Shown here piece by piece: positions 1-15,600 of a stretch of DNA of 64,000 bases. The stretch lies in the NCBI GenBank assembly GCA_026261815.1, contig JAMPIT010000890.1, forward strand, positions 8,152,001 through 8,216,000, in the 5' to 3' direction. The first letter of the stretch is position 1, and each line of letters opens with the position of its first letter. Source of the stretch: Monarcha castaneiventris obscurior (lineage: Eukaryota > Chordata > Aves > Passeriformes > Monarchidae). The notes beneath the pieces were generated by a model. That model ran no database searches and was not told the origin of the DNA. It was given only the letters and a program-made list of their open reading frames with translations. A program made the position numbers and the translations under genes.

Positions 1-1829
<1,829 letters not shown>

Positions 1830-2225
1830 TAAAATGCTTACATTAGGCAGTATTTCCTCCTGAAGTGCATATTACTCTAATCAGTACTAGCAATATAGGT
1901 TTTATATATTCACAGTTCCTGAATGGGAACAGTTTTTATTTGGTTTGCGTTGTTTGTTGATTAGTTGCATTTTTCCCATGCCATAATAATCATATTGAAA
2001 TAAAATCAATAAGTTTATTTACCAAAACTACCAAACCAGCTGGATGTTCAAGGAAGAAAAAGTGTTGCAGGTGAAAAAGTGTCAGGATTGAAAAAGTTTC
2101 ACAGGTTAGGAAGTAACGAAAATAAATTTACTATTTTATTTGTAAAAGAAAAAAGTTGCAGAATTACATTTGGGTAATGTTCTATGGAATTCACCATTGC
2201 ACTGCTTTTGACGTTAATAAAGTGA

Positions 2226-2335
2226 AATCATAGAAATGGGAGTAAGGAAGCCCCTAAATTATCTATGCTATATTCTGCCTCTACAAAACTGTCCCTGTAA
2301 CAGTCTCTACAGAGCTTTATCCAATGCTGCTACTT
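2226..2335 (-). mobile_element. Possible old CR1 3'-end fragment
   Basis: The + strand reads aaatcatagaaatgggagta, then a spaced match to 'cccctaaattatct...' and 'aaaactgtccctgtaacag'. This resembles the complement of the 3' end of older CR1 families, which typically carry atcatagaa followed by ggaccttaaagatcatct. Divergence is high and the match is by eye only, so this is tentative. No flanking duplication is visible. Confidence 0.4.
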
Positions 2336-4300
2336 CCCTATGGTTTTTATTTTATACCTTAATCATACTCATGCCCAAGATGCTTTTCCTGTTTTTCAAT
2401 CCTTTAAGATAATTTTTCTTAGTCGTTTCCTTTCTTCACTATGTTTACAGCCTCCACATACTTACAGACAAATATTGCAGCCTTCCAGGTCAATATTTTG
2501 TCAATATGAACAAGTTCAGGGTTTGCCCTTCCCTGTAAATTATTCACCTCATTTTCCTTATGCTATTGATATCTTTCATAAAACTGCCTTGTCTGCATGC
2601 ACTTCCTTGTAATGTATACTTACTTTTAAAGTGCTGGTATAGTAAACACAAGAAAAAAAAATGGACAAAAAAATTTGTCCATTTGAAAAAAAACAAACTT
2701 AAATGGTGCTTTATTTGTGGCTTTCACTACAGAACATAAAAACAATTTAAAATATAATGTTGTCATGAGAAGTTGCCATTCTGCATTAGGTATTTAGCTA
2801 TACCAGAAATTATGATGATGCAGGCAAACTGTAAGACTCCTTTGAACACTGCTTATATTTTACCCAGCCCCAGGTTAATCTGTGTTACCTCCAAAATGAC
2901 AGTTCAAGGATTTCTTTAGTATCTGTTTCCACTTTCCATTCTAACAGTTTGAAGTCATGAGACTGGAAGAATAATCCAGGACATATTTCTTATTTCAGGG
3001 GCAGGATATGGCTTTAAGGGACTCCAAACTGTATTGCTCTTAAACTATCAGAGCAATTTCAAATTCACATTTGGCAGTCCCATGTATTTTGAGCAACATT
3101 TCAGGCAAGGCTGGTTCTCTTCTCGCCTTGGATTTTGTAAATACCATTGCACACTTTTCCATTTAAATGGCCAGGAGACTTATGAAAGCATTCAAGAAGG
3201 CAGGAGCAAGTGGAAATTCCAGAGTTGTTGTTAGCCTGCTAAAAAATTAATCAAATGCCAAAGAAATTCCTGATCTGTGCAGCTAACCATGCTTCCATCC
3301 TGTCACTTTTGGGTTTCTCTGTTATTTCAGTTAGATGGCTTTGATAAGAAACTGTTTTATTGGTGTAAATTGAATAATCCAAATCCTTCTTACGCTGCAC
3401 TGTGCTGACAGAGACGAATTTCTAGAAGTAACGTGCTAAAATTGAAAGTCAAAATTTAATCCAAATGAAATACAGAAATTTTACTGTGTGTGGATGTCAG
3501 TAGCATTTCAATCCATAGGTGGAGGAAAGCTAAAGATTGCAGCTGAGAGCTGGAATTGCACAAGAACAGGAATTCTGCTTTAGTTTTGTGGCCTACTTTC
3601 CCTTTTCTTTCACTAAAGCAGTTATGTAGAAGAACTTTGGGATCACAGCTGTGTACTTTTGAAATAAAAATTTGGCATTGAGGAATGCCTTATGGGGTAT
3701 AACAAAAACAATAAAATCCAAAAGTAATGAAGTGAAAAAAGCCCCCACTTAATCTCTCTTCTTGAGAATGCTTCTCTTTCCCATCTCACCTTATTCTTTA
3801 AACATGTTTTCTCTCTTGTTGTCCTGGAGAATCCTCTAAAATCAACTGAAATACAATTTTTTTCTGAAAAATATACCAGGTTTCCTTAATTTTGAAGCAG
3901 GAGGAAACCACCACCTGGTATTTAAATAGATTCTGAATAAAAAGTTCTTCATTTTCCTTTTTGAAATCACTACTGTTTGAAGGATACAGTGTATAATGGA
4001 ATATCATAGGAAGATATTGATATAATTCAGGGTGAAAATACATTCTGAGATTTCTTATATATTCCTGGAAAAAGATCTTCCATCCTCTGCAACATCTTAA
4101 TTCTCCCTTCATGATGACCTGTACCATAGAGCTGACATCATCACCTGGTCTCAGGTTGTCCCTCCTCTCAGTGTCGCTTCACTGGGAGTCAAATTGTACT
4201 CAAGTATGGTTTTGCGTTGAGGAAGAGATGTCTAATTCCAGGCTGCCTGCCTCAGGAGAGGACCAACAACTCAAGCAGTTGTTCTTCTGGCAGCAGCAAA

Positions 4301-4324
4301 GCAGAAGCACCACGGGGCTTCTGC
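4301..4324. repeat. Perfect 8-bp hairpin before a poly-A tract
   Basis: GCAGAAGC (4301-4308) and GCTTCTGC (4317-4324) form a perfect 8-bp stem around an 8-nt loop. The structure ends four bases before an uninterrupted A29 tract. The juxtaposition recalls the tail of a reverse-transcribed element, but nothing upstream is recognisable as one. Confidence 0.6.
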
Positions 4325-4328
4325 TGCC

Positions 4329-4362
<34 letters not shown>

Positions 4363-4385
4363 ACCAAACAACAACAACAAAAAAG
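4329..4385 (+). repeat. A29 homopolymer followed by CAA repeats
   Basis: There are twenty-nine consecutive A residues at 4329-4357, then tcccaaccaaacaacaacaacaa and a short A-run. It is a simple repeat by direct inspection. The exact length is prone to polymerase slippage and assembly error. Confidence 0.9.
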
Positions 4386-5587
4386 CTATTTCTAGAGGAA
4401 ACTTATAGAAGAAATATCTGTCTTTTAGAGTTCAAGATCTAGAAGCAGGAACATCTGGAAGTGTTTTAGCTGCAGGGAAATCTTTCTTTGATTTCTGGAG
4501 GGGGAAATAAGAAAAGAGTTGGGAAATCTTTATTAAGCTACTCACTGAAAAAGGTAAGAGAAAGGGATGCTGATGTTCTACCTGCAGCAGCAATTGTTAA
4601 AAATGGAATTCTGTTGATAAATAAACTGGTTTCCTTATAGTAATGAGGTGGTAGGGGAGAGTAGGGAATAGAGGAAATTAGAGTTTCAAACATTTCTTAA
4701 AATGGTAAAAAAGCTGTCTGAATCATTCCTCATTGTCATTTGTTACTTTTCACTGTTGAATATTTGACTCATGCATCGCTATTTCTACAAACAGCTACAA
4801 AAGCTGGTTTTTTTCTTTGTGAATTCAGCTGATTGGACAAAGCCTAAAGAAAACATTTTAAGCCCACCACAATTGTTTAAATCTAGTATCTGTTTCTACC
4901 CATTCTGGAACTGAATAAACAGTTAAATTCATCAGGAAATACAATCCTTCTAATGAATTTGGCCAGCTCCAGCAATTAGTTTAAATTCACTTCTGTAATA
5001 GGAACTATCCCTAAACACATGCTCACTTGTTTATTTCTCAGTAAAGCTATTTCACAGTTGGAGGAATAAGTATCACTAGAAAATAATTCTACTTTGAGAA
5101 AAATTAATCTTCCTGAGTAGCCTGGGAATAAATGTAAGTAGGATTAGAGGGAGGATCAACTCAGCAAGATGGCATCAAGTTTCTGCATCTACCTTCTCTC
5201 ACACGTCTCAGGGCTCTTCCCAGTCACATTTTTTTAGCTCACTAACAGCAAATTTTTAGTGCTAGCAGCAACATAGAGCCTGTCCCTTTCTGGGAAATGA
5301 GCTGTACCTCATGCTGTTTCATGAATCATCAGTGGAATTGTCAACTAGTTCTGGTCTCAGAAATGTCAGTGGCACTCAGTGGTGACTTGCAAAAAAGATG
5401 CCAAACTGTTTTTCAGGTAATAGATTGGATGGTCTCTGCTTGTTGAAAATTCAACAATGTTCTCAAGATCAGTTTTTTTTCAAAAATAAAATGTGGAACT
5501 CGATGTTTGTAGCATTTTTTCCTGCCTATAGCCACATTTTTTATCCTTAATTCCAAATAGCTAATACCTGAGAATAACCATATTGTG

Positions 5588-5606
5588 AAAAAAAAAAAAA
5601 AAAAAA
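5588..5606 (+). repeat. A19 homopolymer
   Basis: Nineteen uninterrupted A residues are followed by gaagagg. This is a simple repeat inside the intron. No retroelement body is visible upstream. Confidence 0.9.
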
Positions 5607-7050
5607 GAAGAGGAAATTTGAACAGAAGCTGAGAGCAAGAACAATATTTTATAGCTGATGATTGGCAAGCTGACATTCCCAGGTGAGGTCCTGACTGCTA
5701 GGTAAATAGTGCTTTCTTCAGGGACTTACATTATAGTAGTGCCTAAGCATATATAAACTGTAGTTTGTCTTGCCAGTCTAGATGAGACTCAAGTAGGCTT
5801 TAATTATATTGCCAAGCTTTATAACAGCTCTGCAAAGCCCCGAGCAGTGATCAGAATCATAAGTAAAACATTTTTGTCCAGCAACTGACATTTCACTCTT
5901 CAGTTTCATATGTCAGGAAATTGCATGGTTGCAGCTGAACCTTAGAAGAATTTGAGAAGGTAGATAACAGATGTGTCTTCATTTTTCCCCAAATAGAATT
6001 GTTTCTGTAAGTTAAATGAAATGAAAAATTTCTTTTACTCTTGCCCATAATCATGAGTAACACTAAAATCACTTGTAAAAATCTCATCAGGAAGTTACTG
6101 GATCAGTAGCTGTCATACAGATGGTCATTTCCTCTGTGATCTCCTTCCACTGTGCATTAGCAGAGGGATAAAACACATGCCATAAATCAAGTGTTTCAGA
6201 GAGATCCACACTGTGAAAGACTATGCAGAAAAATTGGAGCAGCGTCCTGAAAATCTTCCTAGGCGATATCCTGTTCCACTCTATCAGCCCTAAGCAATAA
6301 ACCAGATTTGTGTAAGCCTTGTAAAAAGGCTGTATGGGACAATGAGTAGTAGAGAGCAATAACATGATTGTATGGCCTGCAGGTCCAATAAAATCAGTCC
6401 CAGATAGGGAGGAGAAATCAAGACCTCCAAGAAATTTCCTATAAATTTAGCATTGTTGGTATTGAATGGGTGGTTCTTTGTTGTTTTGTCTTTCTTCCTC
6501 TGCCCTTCCTTCCTGAGCCAGCATCATTCCCATCTAATCTGAGCTCTTACTACACTATTTTCATATGTACACAATCTAGGAGAGGAAGCTCTGATTAAGA
6601 CAGTCCATAACGAGAAATTTTCAAAGAATGATAGGATTGCCAAAATAGATAAATAAGAAATAACAGTGTGGTGGTTAAGATGGGGTTCCAGACAAATAAC
6701 GTTGGTGGACTTACAGTTTGTATCTTGCCCTGACAATTGCAGCCATTTAAAAATCAAGTTAAATAAAGTTATACAAAGTTTCTAGATAAGGATCGAATTC
6801 CAAAATATGTTAGATAATTCTTTTAACCTGTACTTTATGTAAGGGGACATATATTTCCATTTCCTGTGTTTTCTTAAGAAATGGATATGATTACTTCAAG
6901 TATAATTGAGGTTAAATGATTCTTTAAATTATTTTTAATCACATTTGCTCAAATAAGGAAAAATATTATGAAAAATTTAGAAGTTTATTAAAATTTTAAA
7001 TTGCTATCTTAAGTCTCAAAAAATCATTTACATTTTAGACATGAATCTAT

Positions 7051-7077
7051 CTTCATGTTCCTCATGTTCTTCATGTT
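7051..7077 (+). repeat. Three tandem 9-bp units
   Basis: The sequence reads cttcatgtt, cctcatgtt, cttcatgtt: three adjacent copies of a 9-bp unit, the middle one with one substitution. It is a short minisatellite-like local duplication with no inferred function. Confidence 0.9.
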
Positions 7078-9540
7078 AAAGTGTTGGAACCACTCTCAGT
7101 CTGGAAAAAAAAGTCACTTTAATTTTCTAGATTGAAAATCCTATATTCTTCATTTCTGTTTTCTGCTGTACAAAGCATCTGTGTGAAGAGATTGTAGGGG
7201 TTCTTTGTTGAATATTTCTTTTCTTTCACCATTTTGTTCCAGAGTTTTTCCTTCCTTTTTCCAGGTCCTGCTTGTGGCTCACTTGAGATCATGGTGCTGC
7301 TCAGGTGGTCTAACAGTTTAATTAATTTTCACACTTTACCTACCTCAGACCCACAGGTTTAATAATACCCAGTGTGGGGGAAAGTTTTGGGAAGTAATAT
7401 GAGAAATATTAATTATAATATCACCAAATCAGTATCTGGTAAGGGGTCCAGATGGAGGCTTTGAGCAATTAGCTGGGCATCCCAACTCTTGCAGGTCTGT
7501 GCCACTTTGCAGGCATTTCTACATTACATGTTCTGTGAAATTGTGCCTTAGATGATTAGAAAGCCAAATAAGAACCTATGAAAGAAAAGGTACATGGGGC
7601 AAGTTTCTGCTTCTGTTCCATGAATAGGATGAAGTCAAATTTAAGTTAGAGGAAAAGGTTTATATTTGTGAAACTCATTTATTTGCCAAAGGATATGTTC
7701 AAATGATTTAGTGGGTTAACACAAGCTCACTCTGTCTTTACTCTGAACCAGCCAGAGGTGTGCTAACCTCAACCTAAAAGCCATGAAAGTGTGATTGTAG
7801 TGAAGCTAAAAAGTAATCAGTGTCTTGCTAATCACAACATGTGTCAAAATTGTCTGGTTTGCAGTTGCCAGAGTCTTCCTGCAAAAGTTTGTTCAGATAT
7901 ACCCTTTATCAGGATATTGGATTTTTTCCTTTCTTTTTTTACATTTATTTTTGTTCTAGTATGGAGTAAAAAAAATAAATATTATACAAAGAAAATACTA
8001 TGGAAAATATTTTTTAAAAATCATTAAATATGTATATACACAAAGTATATTCTTGGTTTTAACTGTGAATGGCACTCATTAAGTATTTGTATTATTGTAA
8101 TATTTGTATTATTATTTTAATATATAATTATTTATGTATTATTCCCTGATAGTACTAGTTTCTAGTAGTCTAGTAAATTCTAAAGGTCTCAATTGATCAA
8201 TTTCATTACTTTTCTTATAGTTACAGTAATGTTTTATAAAAGTAGGAGAACATTCTCTTAGTTCACAGCCATTTGCAATGGAAATGCAAATTTTGTAGTC
8301 CTTCCTGGATTTTATCCAAACTCAAGATGTAAGAATAGAGCTTTTAATATCATGATTCAGCAAGGCTCATGTGCTTAGCTAGGTAGTTTATATTGCAAGT
8401 TTTTCCAGTTTAAATAAAAAAGCTCCTAAGTGAAACAGCAATCACAACCGCAAAGTTCTTGCCTTATATTTTGGGGAAAAACTATGCATTTCATAGGGTT
8501 TTACACCAGAGGCAGTTTTTGGGGGTTTTTTTTTGTACATAAAACAAATATTTTTTACCTTTTTATTTTGAGAGAGAGGGCTCAACATCAAATTTTCCCT
8601 GAATCTGTAAACTGGAGAAATTTTTGAAGGGTAAAGGTTTTCATTATTGGCATTTTACGTGGTTCTGTTGATTTTTATAGTTCAGGTCATCGTAGTTATT
8701 ATATGAAGATGAAATGTGTGTCATGTTGAATTAACTCTGGAATATATTTTGAGTATGGCTGTGGCGTGTATAGCCCTTTGAACTCTAATTCTTTGTAGGG
8801 ATTGTTCACTCTTTCATCTGTAGTGTTTTAACCCCTTCCAGCAAAACTGTAAAAAAAGTTAAAGCAAGCTTGAAGAGATGCTGCGTTGCTGCCCATGTCA
8901 TGTATTCTTAGTAAAGGACAACTGGGAGGAAAAAGAAAGATCACTGCATTCAGCTAGACCTTGAACGAAGCCCTTCTTCATTTGCGCAAATCACATATGT
9001 TGAGCTCAAAAAGCATGTAACTTCATCTAAAACTCAGCCTGCCCTCATGTGGAAATCTTTCGTGGGGGAGAAAAATTTGAGGAGAGAAAGCACAGATCAA
9101 CAAACATAACTAATTTTTTGTGCAATTTCTTTTATATATTTTTGTTTAGCTTTGCTTCCACTAAACTTATTTGCAAAATGGTTTGGTTTTGGTTTTTTTT
9201 TTCTAAATTTGTTGGGTTTAGAGTGTCAATACTTATATGTTGATGGGTCAAAGAACAAAAATTGGAGTGCAAATGTGCTAAGAGTAAGACTATTGCTTGT
9301 ATTGCATCTGTGTAGCATTGCTGAGTTTAATTCTTCTGTGAAGAACTTAATAATGATGCAAGAATAATATAAGCATCGGAATTTTTAGGGAAACGTGCTC
9401 TTTGGAAAACTGTCCTGGTTCTGGTAGTTACCTGTGTATTCTGCATAGTTAGTGCGTAAATCCTTTTAAGAAACAAAAGGTTATTGCAATTACCCACTTA
9501 GGAGTTTTCATTCCATTTTCCTTTTTTCTTTTTCCAATAG

Positions 9541-9660
9541 GGTGGAGTGAATGGCTTGACTGGAGAACTGGAATTTGCAGAAAATGGGGGGAATCCCAAT
9601 GTGCATTTTGAAATTCTGGGGACAAACTATGGAGAAGATCTTGGCAGAGGCATCCGCAAG
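9541..9660 (+). CDS. GRID2: GRID2 exon B: GluD2 amino-terminal domain segment
   Basis: This internal exon has 120 nt (40 codons), phase 0 at both ends. It starts [17 protein letters not shown] and ends [12 protein letters not shown]. The match to GluD2, about residues 376-415 in mammalian numbering, is nearly complete. The paralogue GluD1 has a clearly different sequence here (GHITGLTGVMEF as I recall). It encodes late strands of the extracellular amino-terminal domain. The acceptor is a long T/C tract ending ccaatag and the donor is AAG|gtgagg. Compared with the mammalian protein from memory there are conservative changes: Ser to Asn in GGVNG, Gly to Ala in EFAENG, Glu to Asp in GEDLG, Val to Ile in GIRK. 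Its reading frame joins exon A directly. Both neighbours are symmetric, so skipping this exon would keep the frame. Confidence 0.97.
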
Positions 9661-12600
9661 GTGAGGCTACATATTTTCAAACAAGAGACTATTTTTACTG
9701 ATCTTTTCAAAACTTTTCTTGTGTTCTGTGTTAATAGAAAAGCATTTCATGGCAGATAATGTGGTGTTCTATATTGTTAAAGGAGTAAGAAATGGGAGAA
9801 AAGCCTTGAACTTTGAGATACTCATCTATTTTATTATTTCAAATAGGCCTTGGAGCAGGTTGTGTTGTTCAAGGTGCCATTTGTAATACAGAATGTGTCA
9901 AGCTGCTGATCAATTGTCCCAAAAGACCAGTGAAAGCTGTTGTTTTGTAACCCTTGCAACCTCTCCAAAATAGCAAATTTTACATTGAATTCTGTTTAAA
10001 GCACCGAGATTGGTCCCTGATACTTTGTCAAAGTGGGATGCTCCACCTGCTAGGTGATCAAAATTCATAGCTATGGAAAGAGAAAATCTCTTGTAGTATA
10101 GATAAAATTTCTGTAGCCTCTTCATTAAATAAATATGTGGTGTTTTAATAGGAGTTAACTTTTACAGAATAAGTTAATGTTATGTATTCAGCTACCAGAC
10201 ACAGTCCAAATGCTGGACTTGGATGTTACAGGGAATGGCATATATTTCAAGCAAAATTACTCTTTCTTGGTATTTGAGTTTTGCCAGTCTAAGACTAAAT
10301 TTAAGTCCTTTGTAAGAAATGGTGGAAACAGGTCTCTATTTGCAATGAATATTCTTAACTTTGAACAACTGCTTATCCGGTATGGCAAAAATCATATGGG
10401 ACTTCACGGGTAAATAAAAGACTAATAAGCTTTTCCAGGAGCAACTCTCCTTTAAAGACACACTTCCTGAAAAATACCAAGATCTCATCATTTAGTGTAT
10501 TACAGCATACTGGGAGGAACATGAGGTCTGAAAGGAAATGATAGAGTTTTCTTAATATATGTAAACTGGTTCCATGTGTGTGTCACTATATGATGAAGTG
10601 CCTCATTTGTCTGCATACCTTCTGGAGCAACAGATAAGTACTCTGAAAGAAGGAAGAGATAAACAAGAAGTCTCAAGTGCCTAAACAGTGAACTGTCTCC
10701 TCCACTATTCACCAGAATTGTTATTCTGTTCCTGCTGTTCCATCTCTTGTCAATACCCTAATGTACACATGTGCCTATAGTTATGTCACCTTGATCAGAG
10801 GTCCTGACAGATGCTTCAGAAAATATATAGAACTGGATCTGGTTGATATTTGGAGGAACTTCACAGAGTCTTTGGGAGACCAGAACGTTGGATAAGTCCT
10901 TATTCCCTTACCTTTAAGTTCTGTCTGTTTCAACATATTTTGACTTATTTTCTGTGCCATGCACTTAGGATCTATTTATTCTTTAGAGCTACCTTCCTAA
11001 GACAAATCTGTGTCTCTTCATTTAATTTATTTGTTGATTTTGGGTATTTTTTTTTACTTTAGGCCTGTCTGGGTGAATGCCTGAGTGAAGCACTAAATTG
11101 TGTTCTTTCATTCCCAAAAAGATAGAAGAGAGACTCACAGATCCTGGAAATATAGAAGTACAAAAAGACTTCCTAGCTATTCTAACTCTTGTTTGATGGT
11201 GTAATTTAGAATTGTACTGCTAGTTTAACGGCAGTAGAATTGGTAGAGTTTAATTTTAAAACAGATGTTAATGACTGTGGGCACACCTAACTTGTGTAAA
11301 ACAGTGGGATAATACAAACAGGCTTTTTGAGCCTTCCTTGTTCACTCTTTAGGATAGCTCAAGAGCAAAGAGATATTCACTGTCTTTGGAGGGAAATGGA
11401 TTTGAAGTTGGTCAAAAAGAATAGAGCTTTGGTCAGAATATAATTAGATGATGAAACTCAGCATCATGCAACCCTGTTGAGGAGAAAAGCAAAGTTTAAA
11501 ATTAAGATACTGAAAGTATGTGGAGATTTTTTTACATTTGCCAAGATGAGCATTTAAAATTAAATAGAGATATTATAAGAAAATTTTCCTGTTGAAAAAG
11601 ATAGTAAATGCCTCTCTGTAGAGTTTTTTGATGCTCTGCAGCTGGTTAAAAAGAAGAAAGGATTCAGAGCAGAGCAGATTAAAACTGTTTGATTTTTTTT
11701 TTCCTAAACAGCATTCAGTAATCCAGAGAAGGCTTTAGAAAGAGTCCTGGTGTACAGAAAAAAATTTTCTTTAGAAAGAAAGTTCTGTGTATATTGTGAG
11801 AATGTGATAGCTGTTCTCAGAAGTTTCTTTAAAAAATTCCAATTAATTATTCCAAAGTTTTGCAATAAATTGAGTAATAAAGAATTAAAATTTGATATGG
11901 TATTTCTAGTCAATGTCACAGAGATAAAAAAATAAGGTAGATTTCTTAAAACAATCACTTCAGAGACAAAGAAAATTTTTAGGGGGTTTTACTATTTGAC
12001 AGAAATTCACATCTTTTATCTTTGATTAGGATTTACTTTACAGCTACTTTACAGAGCTACTAGTGTGGAAAGCAAATCACAATAATTACAAGAGTCAGAT
12101 ATATTTTTGTTAACTACACTAATTAAAGTACACTTCAGATTTTCATGTATTTAGTGATCTGACTGCAGAACTACCTAAGCATTTTTATTTCTCAGCTCTA
12201 GAAGAAGCAGCTGCAATTAGCAGACTGACTGAAATTTCTAAGCTAATGCATCTTCCCTAATCAACATATTTTCAAGTACTTTTATAGGAGATAATGAAGG
12301 GTAAAATCATTACGAAGGGCCCATTGAAGTCATTGGGACCAGAGATTCCCATCAAGTCAATTGTGTAAAGAATTGCTATTTTGTTTTCCTGAGGAACAGT
12401 CAATTGATTTTAATAAAGCAAGTAAGATTTTAAAACACACTTAAATTTCTCAAGAGTCCAAATTCTGCTTGAAATCTGTTCTCCTTGGGTTCTAGAGTCA
12501 TTTATACTTCTGCAAAGTTCACTTATATTCATAGGTGATTATTCCCAGGACTCAAAAAAGCAAATAATTTAGGATACACCAAGAATTCATGTTTATGTTT

Positions 12601-15600
12601 TTTTTTTTTTTTATTTGGACAAATTAAGGCATGTATCTAGGAGAAACTGCCTTCATGTCCCTGCCTTCAGCTTTCATGGGCTCCTGTCATAGCTGGAAAG
12701 CAGTGGGAGAATCCATGTGAAAGGTCATTGTGTTGGGCTCCGTCATCTAGTGACAAGTTAGCAAATCCCAGAGTGGGATTTGCCTGAAACAGCAATTTGA
12801 CTGTAAATGTTATCCATCACCTTGCAGACCACGGATCACTTAGCCTGTACTTTTTGCCAGAGTTGGGTACTTGGAATAATATACTCAGATTGCTGCCAGA
12901 CACTGATTTTATTGACACCAGTGGTATTACAACCCCAAAGGAACTGAAGAAAAACTCTGGCTTTTACACGTCGTACTGTGGCTTGCATTTGTGCAGATGT
13001 AGTTATATTCAGTGGAAGACAGGGGTGTATTTCTGACATTTCTCTGTTGGCATTTGTCTGTTGGTATTTGACATTTGCGTATGTATTCTTTGACATTTAA
13101 ATTTCAGTGCAATACTTTTATCTATACTGCTGAAATAAAAGCTGCCATTCCTGTGAATAACCATCCAACAAACAAACGAACAAAAGGGAGTTGATAGCTC
13201 CGAGTCCTGTCTTACATCTTAGTGGTGTAGATAGAAAACAGCACCGCAGAAATAAAGTGGTTTTCATGTTTCTCACAGTGCTCCTTGTAATTCAGAACGG
13301 GCTCATCTTCAAAGGCTCTGTTCTACATCTTTTGAAGTTTAGAGGTCTTTCTGTTCCCACACTGGTTTTCTTACCACATGTGGGCATTTGAAGATCGTGG
13401 TGTGTTTTGCTCTGCCTCCACGTCCATATTAACATACACCCACCTCCTGTATGTTTCTCTTCTCCTCTGAAGACGTTTTAGGTTATTTCCCCCCAGTGAG
13501 GGAGCAAGATGATATACCTGGCTCTTGCATCAATTCCTGTCTGCACCAAGATGTTCATGTCAAGGTTTCCTTTGCATTCAGGACAGCTAGAGATGCCCTG
13601 GAGGAAGGATAGGGCTGTGAGCATGCAGAGAAACAGGTAGCCTTGGTGGGGCACCAGGGTAACCCAGGATGCTTTGAGCCATCTGCATTTGTCCATTAGG
13701 ATTGTAGGGTTCAGTCCTAAATAATTTTGATTTGATTGTCTTAAGAAGGAAATGTTATCTATTTTAATCCAAGGGAGATCTGTGGTGCCAAGCATTTTGT
13801 GTGAAAGGGATTGAAACCTAACTAACAGATTCATTGTTCCTCTTCACTTCTGCCAGTGCAGGTGTCAGGACCTTCCTGCATGTATGTTTTTATTTCACAG
13901 ACTATTAAGGGTTAAGTGCAACACCCCATAGTTGTGCTATTTGTTCAGAGATGGGAAAGCTGGTTTGCATTTTTTCATTCTAGTAAAATTGCTACTTCTA
14001 CTTCATCTGAAAACACTTGTTGATCACAGTCGTGGCATTTCTTTCTAATACACTATATTTTTTCCTTACACTTGCATCACGGAGCAACATATGTTCCAAG
14101 CATATATTTTGATCTTCAGGAAGCTGCTGTCTCTTCTCATAAAGTTAAAACTTCTTTTCTGCATCCTTTATCTCTAATTCCCTTTTGTCCCATTAGGTAA
14201 AAAGATAAGTTGTACAGCTCTCCTGACACTTACTAACTAACCCCATTGAATAACCTGGAGAACATGAAGTATTTCCTTCTTGGTTAGGTTATTGGTTAGC
14301 TGCTTGAGGTAAATGATGGGTTCACCTGTTCTCTTTGTGAGTACAGTCAAGGTAGAGCTGTGTAATGTGACTTTAAAAATGTGTATGTATCAGCACCTGG
14401 TACTTTAAGCTGTGACCTGTGCAGATGTTTCTAAAAGTTGACATGAAATTTATGATGTGACTGAAAGATACCCTTGCAATTCAGAGACATTATTGATGGT
14501 GTATTTTCTAGACAGTTGAAATAAATGTTGCTGTGTCTGACTGCTTTGCCTCTAGTGCTGCTGGAGAAAGTGGACCTGGCACAGTACTACCATGATACTC
14601 TTTCTAAAGCAACTTTAAATACTTAATCAGCCTGCTAGAAATGAAGTAAACTACATAATACTAAAGATAAAGGAGTAATTAAATACCTTGGTGAACCAAG
14701 ACCTGCTGTTGCAATTCAGCACAGTACTTAAATTTTGCTGTAAGCCTGCTGAAGAGTAGTGTTTCCTTCCTTCGTTTAGTGGTATGCAATAAATAGATTG
14801 ACACAGTGACAGATTTTTTTACTTTCTGGTAGCCTCTTCAAATCTTTTGTCAAATCTCAGTGAAATTTAATTTGGCTGCAAAGTGGTGGGGATTTGCATG
14901 CTATCACAATGAAACTAGTGTTAATAGAGAACTGTGTTTTACTTGGAAGTCTACTTCTGTTTAGCCTAAAGGCCAAACTAAATGCATATTTGAGTATAAC
15001 AGAAAATGAAATAAAAGTATCCATCCATAATTGTGTCCTTGAATTTTAAAAAATTTAAAAGTATTTTTAAAAAAATCCCTCTCTGCTTTTGAATGGAACA
15101 TTTTCTTTTAAAATCTGAGGATGCAGAGAGACAGACTGACTCAATCAGTAGTGTTCCATTTGGAGAATTTATCAGCTTCTGGACTGTCTGATTCACATGT
15201 GGGGAGTGAAATCTAATTTTTGGTGCTGGATTGTCCAGCTGCCTGCCCTGACACTGGGGTCTTTGGATGAGTGAGTGTTTCATTGCTTGTAATAAGTGCA
15301 AAGTAAAGAAGTCAGAGATGGATTTGGTGGCTGGGTGGATGCTGCCCCAGGAACACAGAAGACGAAGGTTCAAGTCATCCTTCTGATAAATGCAGAGTGG
15401 AGTTGCTGCTACTCAACCCACTCCACATGAATTATTCACCTGTGGAGCAAAACATCCACCAGGAATACATGAGAGCCAGGATCAGGTGTATGAGCAAAAT
15501 GACCCAGAAGTCAAATTCCAACTAATACCCACAAAGCCAAGGCAAGCACAGTCCACTAGAGAGGTATTATCCCACCTATTTCTTCTTAGCGGAACACTCA

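Noticed and set aside
13478..13834. 118-codon open frame on the - strand
   Set aside because: No recognisable similarity, no retroelement signature, no transcription signals.
14978..15373. 131-codon open frame on the - strand
   Set aside because: No family match and no supporting signals; lies in ordinary intron sequence.
15367..15376. ggttcaagtc, similar to a tRNA B box, suggesting a tRNA gene or SINE
   Set aside because: No A box at the right distance, no cloverleaf and no clear SINE body; a diverged old SINE cannot be excluded.
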